Assembly: GCA_030447685.1 (NCBI GenBank)
Contig: JAUJOK010000029.1
Span: forward strand, 30,945 to 63,788
From: Armatimonadaceae bacterium
Lineage (GTDB): Bacteria > Armatimonadota > Armatimonadia > Armatimonadales > Armatimonadaceae
Direction: 5' to 3'
DNA: 32,844 nt
Positions 1-7,973 of the stretch are shown one piece after another. The translations under genes and the position numbers were made by a program. The notes under the pieces were generated by a model, which was not told the DNA's origin, made no database searches, and saw nothing but the letters and a program-made list of their open reading frames with translations. Numbering within the stretch: position 1 is the stretch's first letter; every line of letters begins with the position of its first letter.

Positions 1-163
1 CTTCCGGCGGCGTCCACCCGTGTGCAAGCCGCTTCGCCCACAGCGCGCCCACGGCTTCCAGCGCCGCCGTCGCACGCTCCGGGGTAAATGCGCCCGTTTC
101 GACAGCCCGCTGATGGCGGCTGCGAAGCTGCGCCGCCTGCTGCCCGACCGAAAGAGCAGTCAT
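1..163 (-). CDS. Unknown protein, N-terminal part only
   Basis: An open minus-strand frame begins at the ATG at 163-161 and runs off the left edge, giving 54 residues that start MTALSVGQQAAQLRSR. A TAG lies two codons upstream, so this ATG is the first possible start. The visible part is rich in Ala, Arg and Glu, looks helical and soluble, and has no signal peptide. No family is recognised. No clear ribosome binding site precedes it. The gene is divergent from the proteasome ATPase and shares the 164-393 region with it. Codon use with GC in third positions fits a real gene, but a short partial frame in GC-rich DNA can also be chance. Confidence 0.45.
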   Translation of the reverse strand, partial: MTALSVGQQAAQLRSRHQRAVETGAFTPERATAALEAVGALWAKRLAHGWTPPE

Positions 164-181
164 GGATTCTATGTCACTTCG

Positions 182-209
182 TTGCATGCGCTTGCTCGTT
201 GGGTATACT
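182..209 (+). promoter_or_regulatory. Predicted sigma70-type promoter for arc
   Basis: TTGCAT at 182-187 and TATACT at 204-209 are separated by 16 bp. Transcription would start near 216 and leave a leader of about 178 nt before arc. This is a motif match only. Confidence 0.45.
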
Positions 210-340
210 ATGGATATTAGGATCGGGAGGGCAGTTCCCGGCTTGCCCGCCTTCGGTGGGAACGCAGGCTCCCTTCCCAGCGTAAAGCTAAAGTGTCCCC
301 TACGTAACGATACCCGCGTTTTCTCGACGTTAGTGTTTTT

Positions 341-376
341 CTTCGCCGATTTCCCCTAATTTCCTGGGCGGCGAAG
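341..376 (+). promoter_or_regulatory. Hairpin in the arc leader
   Basis: CTTCGCCG (341-348) and CGGCGAAG (369-376) form a perfect 8-bp stem with a 20-nt loop, ending just before the arc ribosome binding site (AGAAAG, about 382-387). Further upstream, GTTCCC and GGGAAC (about 234-262) can pair as well. The leader is therefore structured. A regulatory role is only a guess. Confidence 0.3.
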
Positions 377-393
377 TCGATAGAAAGATAATC

Positions 394-2172
394 ATGGCAA
401 AAAATCGAGACGATAGACAGAACCGAGGCAGGGGCGACGATAGCCGCGTCCTGCGCGGTGACGAAACGCCGCGCTCATTGGAGGATGACGACCGACCTAT
501 GTATGAAACGTCGATCCGGGCGATGGCGGTTGTGGACGAACTTTTGAACATGACCTCGCCTTCGGATAACAAATACCAGTATCTGCTTCTGCTGCGCCAC
601 CAATTGGAGGTAGATGAGCGGCAGATGCAGGAGGCCCAGAAGGTTATCGCCGAGTATGACGAGGCGTACAACAAACTGACCGCCCCCGCGAACCGCATCG
701 CGACGTTCCTGGGCGACATTGAGGACGAGGACACGGTGATGGTTTCGCTGGGCGACGGCGAGTTTATCGCCAACGTCGATCCGAAGATGGAGCGCGAGGA
801 GCGCGAAAAGATCGTCGTCGGCGACCGGGTGCGCGTCAACGATGCCTACGCCGTGCTTAAGGGCATGGGACCGCACCCGTCCGGTCCTATCGTCAAGATC
901 GCCGAGGTCCTGGGGGACGGACGGCTGCGGGTTTCGATGGATTCGCAGGGCATGTCGTCGCGCGTGGTGGACCGCGCCGCACCGCTGATGGACGCCGTCA
1001 TAAAGCAGGGCGACGAGGTACGCATGGAGCCGGGTTTCAAGCTGGCTCTGGAGCACTTCGGCGCGAAGGAGAACCGTGATTACTTCCTGGAAACCGTCAC
1101 CGAGATCCCCTGGGAGAAGGTCGGCGGGCAGGACGAGGTCATTAGCGTCATCCGAGATGCCATCGAGATGCCGCTTCTCTACCCGGAGCTATTTGAAAAA
1201 TTCGGCAAGCGCGCCATGAAAGGCATCCTGCTGTACGGCCCTCCCGGCTGCGGCAAGACGCTTATCGGCAAAGCGACCGCCTACAACCTGACCCGCGAAT
1301 ACAACGAGCGCACCGGCAAAAACGTCGCCGAGTACTTCATGTATATCAACGGCCCCAAGATTCTGAATATGTGGCTGGGCGAGTCCGAGCGGCAGGTGCG
1401 TGAGATTTTCGCCACTGCCCGCGAAAAGGCGCGCGAAGGGCATCTGGTTTTCATCTTTATCGATGAGGCCGAATCGATCCTGCGAACGCGCAATTCGGGC
1501 CGCTTCACGAACATCTCGAATACGGTTGTGCCGCAGTTCTGCGCCGAGATGGACGGTCTGGTGTCGCTGGAAAACGTCGTCGTCATGCTCACCAGCAACC
1601 GCCCCGACTATATCGACCCCGCCGTGCTCCGACCTGAGCGTATCGACCGGCGTGTGCGGGTGAAGCGCCCCGGCAAGAAGGAGTCGCGCGACATCCTGAG
1701 CATCTACCTGAACGAGAACCTGCCGCTCGACCCGGCGATGGTCCAGGGCTGCGACGGCGACAAAAAGGCGGCGGCGCAGAAGATGGTGGATGATACGATC
1801 AACTTCCTGTGGCGCAAAGAGGCCGAAACCGAGTTCCTGGACGTGTTCCACTCGAACGGCTCGTCCGAGCGTCTGTACTGGAAGGACCTCGTCTCCGGCG
1901 CGCTGATCTCCTCGCTGGTGGAGCGGGCGAAGGACTTCGCCATCAAGCGGGCGATCTCCACGAACGACCTGAACCAGGGCATTACACAGGATGACCTGAA
2001 CCGCGCCGTCCAGTTGGAATACAAGGAAAACGAGATATTCCCCAAGTCCGACGCCGTAGAAGACTGGCTGATGCTGCTGGACCAGGCCCCGGAAAACGTC
2101 GCCGACGTCAAGCCCATCCGCGCCGCCACGCGCGGCCTCGGAACCGCCCAGAAGCGAACCGGCGTCATTTAA
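394..2172 (+). CDS. arc: Proteasome-associated AAA+ ATPase (Mpa/ARC)
   Basis: This is the ring-shaped AAA+ unfoldase that recognises modifier-tagged proteins and threads them into the 20S proteasome. The 592-residue protein has a charged N-terminus, a helical coiled-coil segment (about 60-95), tandem OB-fold region (about 100-215) and AAA+ module. Walker A is GPPGCGKT (282-289), Walker B is FIFIDEAE (353-360), the pore-loop region is near 317-330, and LRPERIDR (412-419) sits where relatives have LRPGR. Mycobacterial Mpa ends in GQYL-type residues that dock into the proteasome; this protein ends RTGVI and has no such tail. The start is supported by AGAAAG upstream. It is followed by a terminator and then uma2, dop and the rest of the proteasome set. 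Confidence 0.93.
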   Translation: MAKNRDDRQNRGRGDDSRVLRGDETPRSLEDDDRPMYETSIRAMAVVDELLNMTSPSDNKYQYLLLLRHQLEVDERQMQEAQKVIAEYDEAYNKLTAPANRIATFLGDIEDEDTVMVSLGDGEFIANVDPKMEREEREKIVVGDRVRVNDAYAVLKGMGPHPSGPIVKIAEVLGDGRLRVSMDSQGMSSRVVDRAAPLMDAVIKQGDEVRMEPGFKLALEHFGAKENRDYFLETVTEIPWEKVGGQDEVISVIRDAIEMPLLYPELFEKFGKRAMKGILLYGPPGCGKTLIGKATAYNLTREYNERTGKNVAEYFMYINGPKILNMWLGESERQVREIFATAREKAREGHLVFIFIDEAESILRTRNSGRFTNISNTVVPQFCAEMDGLVSLENVVVMLTSNRPDYIDPAVLRPERIDRRVRVKRPGKKESRDILSIYLNENLPLDPAMVQGCDGDKKAAAQKMVDDTINFLWRKEAETEFLDVFHSNGSSERLYWKDLVSGALISSLVERAKDFAIKRAISTNDLNQGITQDDLNRAVQLEYKENEIFPKSDAVEDWLMLLDQAPENVADVKPIRAATRGLGTAQKRTGVI

Positions 2173-2185
2173 CCGGTCAGATTCC

Positions 2186-2229
2186 TGGAGCGACCGGCAG
2201 AAACTCTGTTGGTCGCTCCACGTATTTTG
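2186..2229 (+). terminator. Rho-independent terminator after arc
   Basis: TGGAGCGACC (2186-2195) and GGTCGCTCCA (2211-2220) form a perfect 10-bp stem, followed by CGTATTTT. It lies 13 bp past the arc stop, so arc is probably its own transcription unit. Confidence 0.75.
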
Positions 2230-2239
2230 GGAGCTTCCT

Positions 2240-2830
2240 ATGAGCGCGACTGCTGCGTTGCCGCAACCTGCCGAAAACCCGCGCCGGTTCACGCGGGCAG
2301 AGTTTCACCGCATGGCCGAGGCGGGGATTTTTCGGGACGAGGAACGCCTGGAACTGGTAGATGGGGAGATCGTACCGAAGAGTCCTAAAGGGCCGCGGCA
2401 TCAAAGTGCGCTACGTCGCATCGCACGGCAGTTGCGTCGCCTCTTTAGTGAAGAGCATTGGACCATCATGGAAGATTCCGCGCTCGGACTGGCCAATCAT
2501 CGGGAGCGCTACCCGGACCTGCTCGTAGCGCGAGGCGGAGAGCCGGAATACGAAGACCGGATTGCGGAAGCCGGTGATGTTGTTCTGGTGGTGGAAGTTT
2601 CGGACACGACCCTGACGACAGACCGGGGTGCGAAGGGACCGGAATACGCAGCGGCAGGCATACCGGAGTATTGGATTGTCAACCTGCCGGAGCGATGCCT
2701 GGAAGTGTATCGCGAGCCAGATAATTCAGAATATGGGACGCGCACCGTTCTCTATCCCTCCGACGAGTTTCCGGTAGAATCTGCGTCCGGCACGCTGATA
2801 TCGGTTGCCGACCTCCTTCCGCTGCATTGA
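2240..2830 (+). CDS. Uma2 family (DUF820) putative endonuclease
   Basis: The 196-residue protein matches the Uma2/DUF820 family, which has a restriction-endonuclease-like PD-(D/E)xK fold. The family is widespread in multiple copies, with unproven function. Visible family features are LELVDGEI (about 37-44), RYPDLLVA (about 90-97), VVEVSDTT (about 117-124), a Lys at 132, EYWIVNLPE (about 142-150) and LEVYREP. Length is typical. GGGAGC six bases before the ATG supports the start. It sits between arc and dop and is fenced by terminator-like hairpins on both sides, so it is probably an independent insertion into the proteasome locus and not a proteasome component. Confidence 0.85.
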   Translation: MSATAALPQPAENPRRFTRAEFHRMAEAGIFRDEERLELVDGEIVPKSPKGPRHQSALRRIARQLRRLFSEEHWTIMEDSALGLANHRERYPDLLVARGGEPEYEDRIAEAGDVVLVVEVSDTTLTTDRGAKGPEYAAAGIPEYWIVNLPERCLEVYREPDNSEYGTRTVLYPSDEFPVESASGTLISVADLLPLH

Positions 2831-2908
2831 TTAGAGGGGTTCTCCCCTGACCAAAAGGCGGGGGCACGGCGGCGCGGAAGCAGGTACAATAAAGACAGCA
2901 AAGCAGTA

Positions 2909-2949
2909 CGGGCCGCGACCGTATCGGTGACGCGGCCCGGCTTATTTTG
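2909..2949 (+). terminator. Strong hairpin with T-tract between uma2 and dop
   Basis: CGGGCCGCG (2909-2917) pairs with CGCGGCCCG (2931-2939), and inside it ACCG pairs with CGGT, followed by GCTTATTTTG. It looks like an intrinsic terminator for uma2 but ends only 14 bp before the dop start. A possible -10 box TACAAT lies at 2885-2890 upstream of the hairpin, so it could instead sit in the dop leader as an attenuator. Confidence 0.65.
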
Positions 2950-2963
2950 ATTGGGGCGAACGG

Positions 2964-4526
2964 TTGATAGGTATCGAAACCGAGTACGGCATCTATGTGG
3001 AGGGCAAGGGCGCGCAGGACCTGGTGGCCGAAGCGACGCACCTGGTGAAGATGTGCCCGCCGCCGGTGGCGACCGGATGGGACTATCGCCAGGAACACCC
3101 GCGCCGCGATATGCGCGGCTTTACCGTAGATCACCTTTCCGTTGACCCCAATGACGCCCAGTTCGAGCAGAGCGGCAGGCCCCACTCCACGGATGTCGAA
3201 GTCCGCGCCGACCGCGTGCTGCCCAGCGGAGCGCGCCTGTATAACGACCACGGGCACCCGGAGTTTTCGACGCCGGAATGCACCTCCCTGCGCGAGCTTA
3301 TTGCCTCGGACCGGGCGGGGGAGCGGGTTATGCAGACGTGCGCGGAGCGGCGCATGGCGCGCTCCGGGCCGGGCACGGTGGCGCTGTACAAAAACAACAC
3401 CGACTTTCACGGCGCGAGCTATGGCTGCCACGAATCGTACCTTTTGAATCGTGACGTTCCCTTCCCGGACCTGCTGGCGGCGATGCTTCCCTTCTTTGTT
3501 ACCCGGCAGATATTCGCGGGAGCGGGCAAAGTGGGTACGGAGACGCCTTCGCCGGTGCCGGGTGTCTTCTACCAGTTATCGCAGCGCGCGGATTTCTTTT
3601 CCGTCGAGGCGTCCGTGGATACGCTGTATAACCGGCCCATTGTCAACACGCGTGATGAGCCGCACGCCGATGCGCGCCGTTACCGCCGCTTCCACGTTAT
3701 CTGCGGCGATGCGAATCTGTGCGAGGTAGCGACTCTGCTCAAAGTCGGCACGACGCTGCTTATTCTGCGCCTGCTGGAAAGCGGCTGGCGTCCTTCCGGT
3801 GCCGCGCTGCGAAATCCGGTAGAGGCGATAAAGCGCGTATCGCATGACCAGAGCCTGAAATGGGTGGTAGAGCGTGCGGAAGGCGGAACTATCGGTGCGG
3901 TTGACCTTCAGCGAATCTATCTGGCGGCGGCTCAGGAGCGATTGACGGGCCTATCGGAAGAGACCGACCGGGTGATGACCGAATGGGAAAGCGTGCTCGA
4001 CCGGCTTGAAATCGATCCGCTTTCCCTATCGGATACGCTGGACTGGGCGGCGAAGCGTGCGCTGCTGGAAGAGTACCGGGAATCCGAGAACGTGGATTGG
4101 AGCGACCCGGTTTTACAAAGCCTGGATTTGGAGTACCATAATGTTGACCCGCAGGCCGGGCTGTATCTGGCGCTGGAGCAGGAAGAGCGTGTTCGCCGGG
4201 TGGTCGGCGAGGACGAAATAGAGCGCGCTATTACCAGCCCGCCGGCCGGTTCCTCCCGTGCACTGGTGCGTGGAATGGCCGTGGCGAAGTTTGCGGAGGC
4301 CGTGCATGAAGTAACGTGGATCCGTCTGACGCTGGATGACGGCGCGGGCCAGAGTGTCGGCGTTCGGATGGCGGCGGTACAGGATCTGGACCCGCTGCGT
4401 GTGTCGGAAACGCTGGGACGGGCGCAGACACCTTCGGAGTTTGTCGCTGCGCTGGATACCCTGGAGCGCGAGGCAGGAACCGACGCTTTGAACGACGCAG
4501 GAGACGGCGACCTGCCAGCAGAATAG
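2964..4526 (+). CDS. dop: Dop: depupylase/deamidase for the proteasome tag
   Basis: Dop deamidates the C-terminal Gln of Pup-type modifiers to Glu so that PafA can use it, and also cleaves the tag from substrates. The 520-residue protein has the family N-terminus IGIETEYG (2-9, nucleotide/Mg-binding Glu residues). LYNDHGHPEFSTPEC (92-106) contains Asp95, the position of the catalytic aspartate in characterised Dop enzymes. The roughly 40-residue segment before it (about 41-80) corresponds to the Dop loop, which is absent from the PafA paralogue downstream; this distinguishes the two. The start is a TTG with GGGGCG six bases upstream. No ATG or GTG lies in frame nearby, and the conserved sequence begins here. 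It is followed by ubact after 64 bp. Confidence 0.93.
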   Translation: MIGIETEYGIYVEGKGAQDLVAEATHLVKMCPPPVATGWDYRQEHPRRDMRGFTVDHLSVDPNDAQFEQSGRPHSTDVEVRADRVLPSGARLYNDHGHPEFSTPECTSLRELIASDRAGERVMQTCAERRMARSGPGTVALYKNNTDFHGASYGCHESYLLNRDVPFPDLLAAMLPFFVTRQIFAGAGKVGTETPSPVPGVFYQLSQRADFFSVEASVDTLYNRPIVNTRDEPHADARRYRRFHVICGDANLCEVATLLKVGTTLLILRLLESGWRPSGAALRNPVEAIKRVSHDQSLKWVVERAEGGTIGAVDLQRIYLAAAQERLTGLSEETDRVMTEWESVLDRLEIDPLSLSDTLDWAAKRALLEEYRESENVDWSDPVLQSLDLEYHNVDPQAGLYLALEQEERVRRVVGEDEIERAITSPPAGSSRALVRGMAVAKFAEAVHEVTWIRLTLDDGAGQSVGVRMAAVQDLDPLRVSETLGRAQTPSEFVAALDTLEREAGTDALNDAGDGDLPAE

Positions 4527-4590
4527 AACCGTGGGGAACTTCCCGGCCCTGTGCCGGGTACGATGAATGAGAGCAAGGAAAGGAACGACC

Positions 4591-4782
4591 ATGCAGGAAA
4601 TTCGTGTGGATGATCGTTTGACGCGGCCCATGCCGACGGCGGACCCGCTCCGCAAGACCGGTGACGGCGACGGGCCGAGCAAGCCCGACGTGAAGCGTCC
4701 CGAAAGCCGCAACATTCTGGATCGGATGAAGCGGGTGGACCCCAACCAGGCCAAGCGGTATCGACAGCGCTCCGGCCAGTAG
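4591..4782 (+). CDS. ubact: UBact, Pup-like protein modifier
   Basis: This 63-residue, highly charged, probably disordered protein is the ubiquitin-like tag of the locus. The C-terminal third has the UBact signature: RPESRNILDRMKRVDP followed by RYRQRSGQ at the very end. The last residue is Gln, so Dop must deamidate it before PafA can join it to substrate lysines, as for mycobacterial Pup ending in GGQ. Other UBact proteins can end in Glu directly. The ATG at 4591 is preceded by AAGGAAAGG with 7-nt spacing. The in-frame ATG at 4567 would place this ribosome binding site inside the gene and is less likely. The gene lies between dop and prcB, the standard position. Confidence 0.92.
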   Translation: MQEIRVDDRLTRPMPTADPLRKTGDGDGPSKPDVKRPESRNILDRMKRVDPNQAKRYRQRSGQ

Positions 4783-4792
4783 AAAGAACAGA

Positions 4793-5644
4793 ATGCTCCG
4801 TTTTTCTGAAGGGCGCGGCGATTTCGCCGCCCTGATTGGAACGCGCTCGCCCGAAAGCGGCGGTGCGGATGCTTTAGCCGGGCCGAGCGCGTTCGGCCCG
4901 GCACGCCTGCCGGTGACGACGAACGGGCCGGACAACGGCCTGGCTTCGGGCGAGGTTCACGGCACCACGGTCATCGCCGTCAAATACCGGGACGGCGTTA
5001 TCAATGTCGGCGACCGGCGGGCGACCGGCGGCTTCTCGATCATGTATGACAAAGCCGAGAAGGTCCTGCCGCTGGACGACTATACGCTAATCGCGATTTC
5101 CGGCTCATTCGCCAAGGCGATGGAGGTGGTGCGCTATCTGCGTCATGCCTTCCGCTACTACGAGCGGTCGCAGCTTCAGCCGATGAGCCTGGACGGTAAG
5201 CTAAGCGAGCTGGGCCGCGTTATCGCGGGCAATGTCATGGCGGCGATGAACGGTATCGGAGCGTTTATCCCGGTTCTATCCACGTTCGACCCGGACGCGA
5301 ACGAAGGCCGTATCTTCTTCTACGATGGCATGGGCGCGCGCTTTGAAACGTCCGAGTTCGGCGCGGCGGGTTCGGGTTCCACCCAGATTCGGGGCATCTT
5401 CGAGTATATCGCCAAGGTCAAGGGGCCGTGGCGAGAGATGGATCGGGACACGGCGCTGAAAGAGGCGCTGACCCTGCTGGAAATCGCCGCTGACCTGGAC
5501 GCCGCGACCGGCGGTTCGAGCAAGGTGCTGCCGCTCGCCAAAACGATCACGGCGGACGGTATCCAGGATGTCGAAATCGACACGATTCGCAACATCGTGA
5601 AGGAAATAAACGGGACGGAGCCTTATGCCGTACAGCCTGTATGA
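4793..5644 (+). CDS. prcB: 20S proteasome beta subunit (catalytic)
   Basis: This is the proteolytic subunit of the bacterial 20S core, an N-terminal nucleophile hydrolase. The 283-residue precursor has a 57-residue propeptide cleaved in GEVHG/TTVIAV, exposing Thr58 as mature Thr1. In mature numbering the catalytic triad Thr1, Asp17 (VGDRRAT) and Lys33 (DKAEKV) is complete. GAAGSGSTQIRGIFEY (about residues 195-210) matches the family core. It starts 10 bp after the ubact stop and overlaps prcA by 20 bp, so the two subunits are translationally linked. The propeptide is rich in Gly, Pro and Ala and not conserved, as is usual. Confidence 0.95.
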   Translation: MLRFSEGRGDFAALIGTRSPESGGADALAGPSAFGPARLPVTTNGPDNGLASGEVHGTTVIAVKYRDGVINVGDRRATGGFSIMYDKAEKVLPLDDYTLIAISGSFAKAMEVVRYLRHAFRYYERSQLQPMSLDGKLSELGRVIAGNVMAAMNGIGAFIPVLSTFDPDANEGRIFFYDGMGARFETSEFGAAGSGSTQIRGIFEYIAKVKGPWREMDRDTALKEALTLLEIAADLDAATGGSSKVLPLAKTITADGIQDVEIDTIRNIVKEINGTEPYAVQPV

Positions 5645-6428
5645 TTGGAACGAGGCGATCCAGCAGCGCAACGAGTATGTCGAGGATCGGCTCAAGGACG
5701 GGTCGCCGGTGGTCGCCGTCAGCTACGAGGACGGTATCCTGCTGCTGAGCCTGCGGGGGGCGCAGCGCAAGGTGTTCGAGGTCTATGACCGCCTTATCAT
5801 GGGCGCGCTCGGTAAGCAGAGCGACATCGAGTCCCTGCGCCTCGCCGCCGTGGATGTCGCTCACAAGGAGGGTTTTGAGCGGTCGCCGGACGATGTCTCT
5901 ATCCAGCGTCTCGTCGGCTTCTCGCTGTCACCCGCCATCAAGCGCGTCTACAATGACCAGCAGTCCGTGCCGCTGACGCTGCGCGCCGTATTCGCTGAGA
6001 TGGATCGCACGCCCGATACGGATCACTTTTTCGTACTCGGTTACGATGGCGAGTTCGAGGCGCAGCAGCGGTGCGCGGTCGCCGCCGGAACGCCCTATGC
6101 GGAAGACCAGGCTGAGGAGTTTCTGCGAGAAGCCAGCCCCGCGACGCTGGACGACGCTCTGCGCGCCGCCCTGACCGCCTGGGGAATCGGTCGCTCACGA
6201 CTTGCGCCCAAAGCGGCGGACGAGGAGGGCGATGACTTCGACCCGCTGAGCGACCGAAATGATACCAACCTGAAGATGGCGGATGACCCTGCCGTAGCAA
6301 TTCGTGAGGCGCTCAAAGACAAAGCGACGGTCGAAGCCGCGATCTTAAACCGGAATTCGGCGCGTGAAACCAAGTTCCGCCTGCTCAAGGACGCTGACCT
6401 GGAGGCAGTTCTGGCGGAGTATCGGTAA
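5625..6428 (+). CDS. prcA: 20S proteasome alpha subunit
   Basis: This is the structural subunit that forms the outer gated rings of the 20S core and docks the ATPase. The 267-residue protein has the alpha-type fold without a propeptide or catalytic Thr. Visible are VVAVSYEDGILLLSLRGAQ (about 29-47) and the subunit-contact sequence FEVYDRLIMGALGKQSDIESLR (about 50-71). The C-terminal part is acidic and then Lys/Arg-rich, with a variable tail. The ATG lies inside the end of prcB (20-bp overlap) behind GGACGGAG. A small hairpin (GCCCTC/GAGGGC, 6431-6444) sits between its stop and pafA. Confidence 0.92.
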   Translation: MPYSLYDWNEAIQQRNEYVEDRLKDGSPVVAVSYEDGILLLSLRGAQRKVFEVYDRLIMGALGKQSDIESLRLAAVDVAHKEGFERSPDDVSIQRLVGFSLSPAIKRVYNDQQSVPLTLRAVFAEMDRTPDTDHFFVLGYDGEFEAQQRCAVAAGTPYAEDQAEEFLREASPATLDDALRAALTAWGIGRSRLAPKAADEEGDDFDPLSDRNDTNLKMADDPAVAIREALKDKATVEAAILNRNSARETKFRLLKDADLEAVLAEYR

Positions 6429-6455
6429 CTGCCCTCGTGAGGGCCAAAAGCAATT

Positions 6456-7973
6456 ATGGAAAAACGCATTTTCGGAATAGAAACGGAGTTCGGGTGCCTG
6501 GTGCGCGACGACAAGGCGGGCACGCCGGAGCGGGTCGTCGAGGAGGTCAAGAACCACTGCTTCTACCAGAAGAAGTGGGGTCTGATCGATCTGCACGCGC
6601 GCGACTACTCCTTCGAACCGGCCCGAAGTGGCGGCTTTCTTATCAACGGCGGACGGCTGTATATCGATGCCGTCGGCGACCATGAGGAGTACGCCACGCC
6701 GGAATGCACCGACATCTTCGATGCCTGCCGCTACTACAAGGCGGGCCAATGGATTGTGCAAAGTCTGCTCAACGATCTGGGCCTTGCTGATGTCGCCTCG
6801 TTCCACAATAACTCGGTGGATCACTACGGGGGTCACACGTTCGGCTGCCATGAGAACTACCTGGTCGAGATGCAGGATGAGGACTTTTTCCGGGCGTCGT
6901 TCAACTACCTGCTCCCCTTCCTGGTCACGCGGCAGATATTCGCGGGCGTCGGGCGGGTCGGCGGGCACCGACTGAACTTCGCGTCGATGAAAAACTCGGT
7001 GATGACGATCTCCGATTACGACGTGGACTACCAATGGGTGTCGAACTTCTACGGCGTCGAGATAGACCGGACCACGGACTTTCAGTTGTCGCTGCGCGCC
7101 GATGATATCGTCATGAGGATATCGTCGCGGGTGCGCTTCAACCGGGCCATTATCTACCCGAAGTGGGATTCCTACTACAACTTCTCGAACCCGCATCGCC
7201 TGCATATTTTGTATGGCGAGGGCAATATGAGCGACTACGCTACCGCGCTCAAAGTCGGCACCACGTCGGCGGTTCTTTCGCTGGTGGAAGAAGGCTTGCT
7301 GGGCGCGGAGGTGGAGATAAAAGACCCGCTGGAGGCGCTGCGCTCGGTCGCGCGCGCGACCCGACCTGGAAGTGGACGGTCAAGCGGCGCAACGGCGGCA
7401 CGATCTCGGCCATCGATTTGCAGCGCATCTATCTGGCGGCGGCGAAAAAGCGGCTTCAGGGCTGCGACGAACAGATAGACTGGGTGCTGGCCGAGTGGGA
7501 AAGACGCTGGACGCTCTGGCCCATGACCCAATGACCCTGGCGACCAAGCTGGACTGGGTGGCGAAGCGCAAGATGTACCAGGAGTATATCGACAGTGAAG
7601 GCGTGGATTGGCAGGATGAGGTGATGCAAAGCCTCGACCTGGAATACCACAATGTCAACCCGTCCCAGAGCCTGTTCTACGTACTGGAGGAAGCCGGGCA
7701 GATGGAGCGCCTGATCCCGCACGAGGAGATTGCGCGGGCGACCTGTGTTTCGCCAAGCAATACACGGGCAGCGGCGCGCGCAGATCATCAACAAACTCAT
7801 TGCGTCACGTTCGCGGGATTATGTCATCGACTGGGACCTGGTGTACCTGGCGAAGAACCGTCCTGACCTCAAGGACCTTCGACACCTACACTCACGAATC
7901 CGGAGTCGTTCTCAAAGGCTATCTGAGAAGGGCCTTCACCGTCCGAAAAGCCGTTGGGGCGCAGTCCGGGTGA
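6456..7973 (+). CDS. pafA: PafA modifier ligase, frame broken by four indels
   Basis: PafA is the ATP-dependent ligase that joins the deamidated modifier to substrate lysines. The first 300 residues are intact: FGIETEFG (6-13), GGRLYIDAVGDHEEYATPEC with the catalytic-type Asp71, and no Dop loop. After that, homologous sequence continues only by changing frame. Near 7360 (GCGACCC, likely one G lost) it resumes at DPTWKWTV. Near 7498 (GGGAAAGACG, one A lost) it resumes at KTLDALAHDP. Near 7765 it resumes at QIINKL. Near 7875 (one extra G) it resumes at TFDTYTHES and ends at the TGA 7971-7973. Repaired, it would be about 505 residues, normal for PafA. As written, the protein stops at 340 residues. 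The convergent gene next door has the same problem, so sequence error is more likely than decay. Confidence 0.88.
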
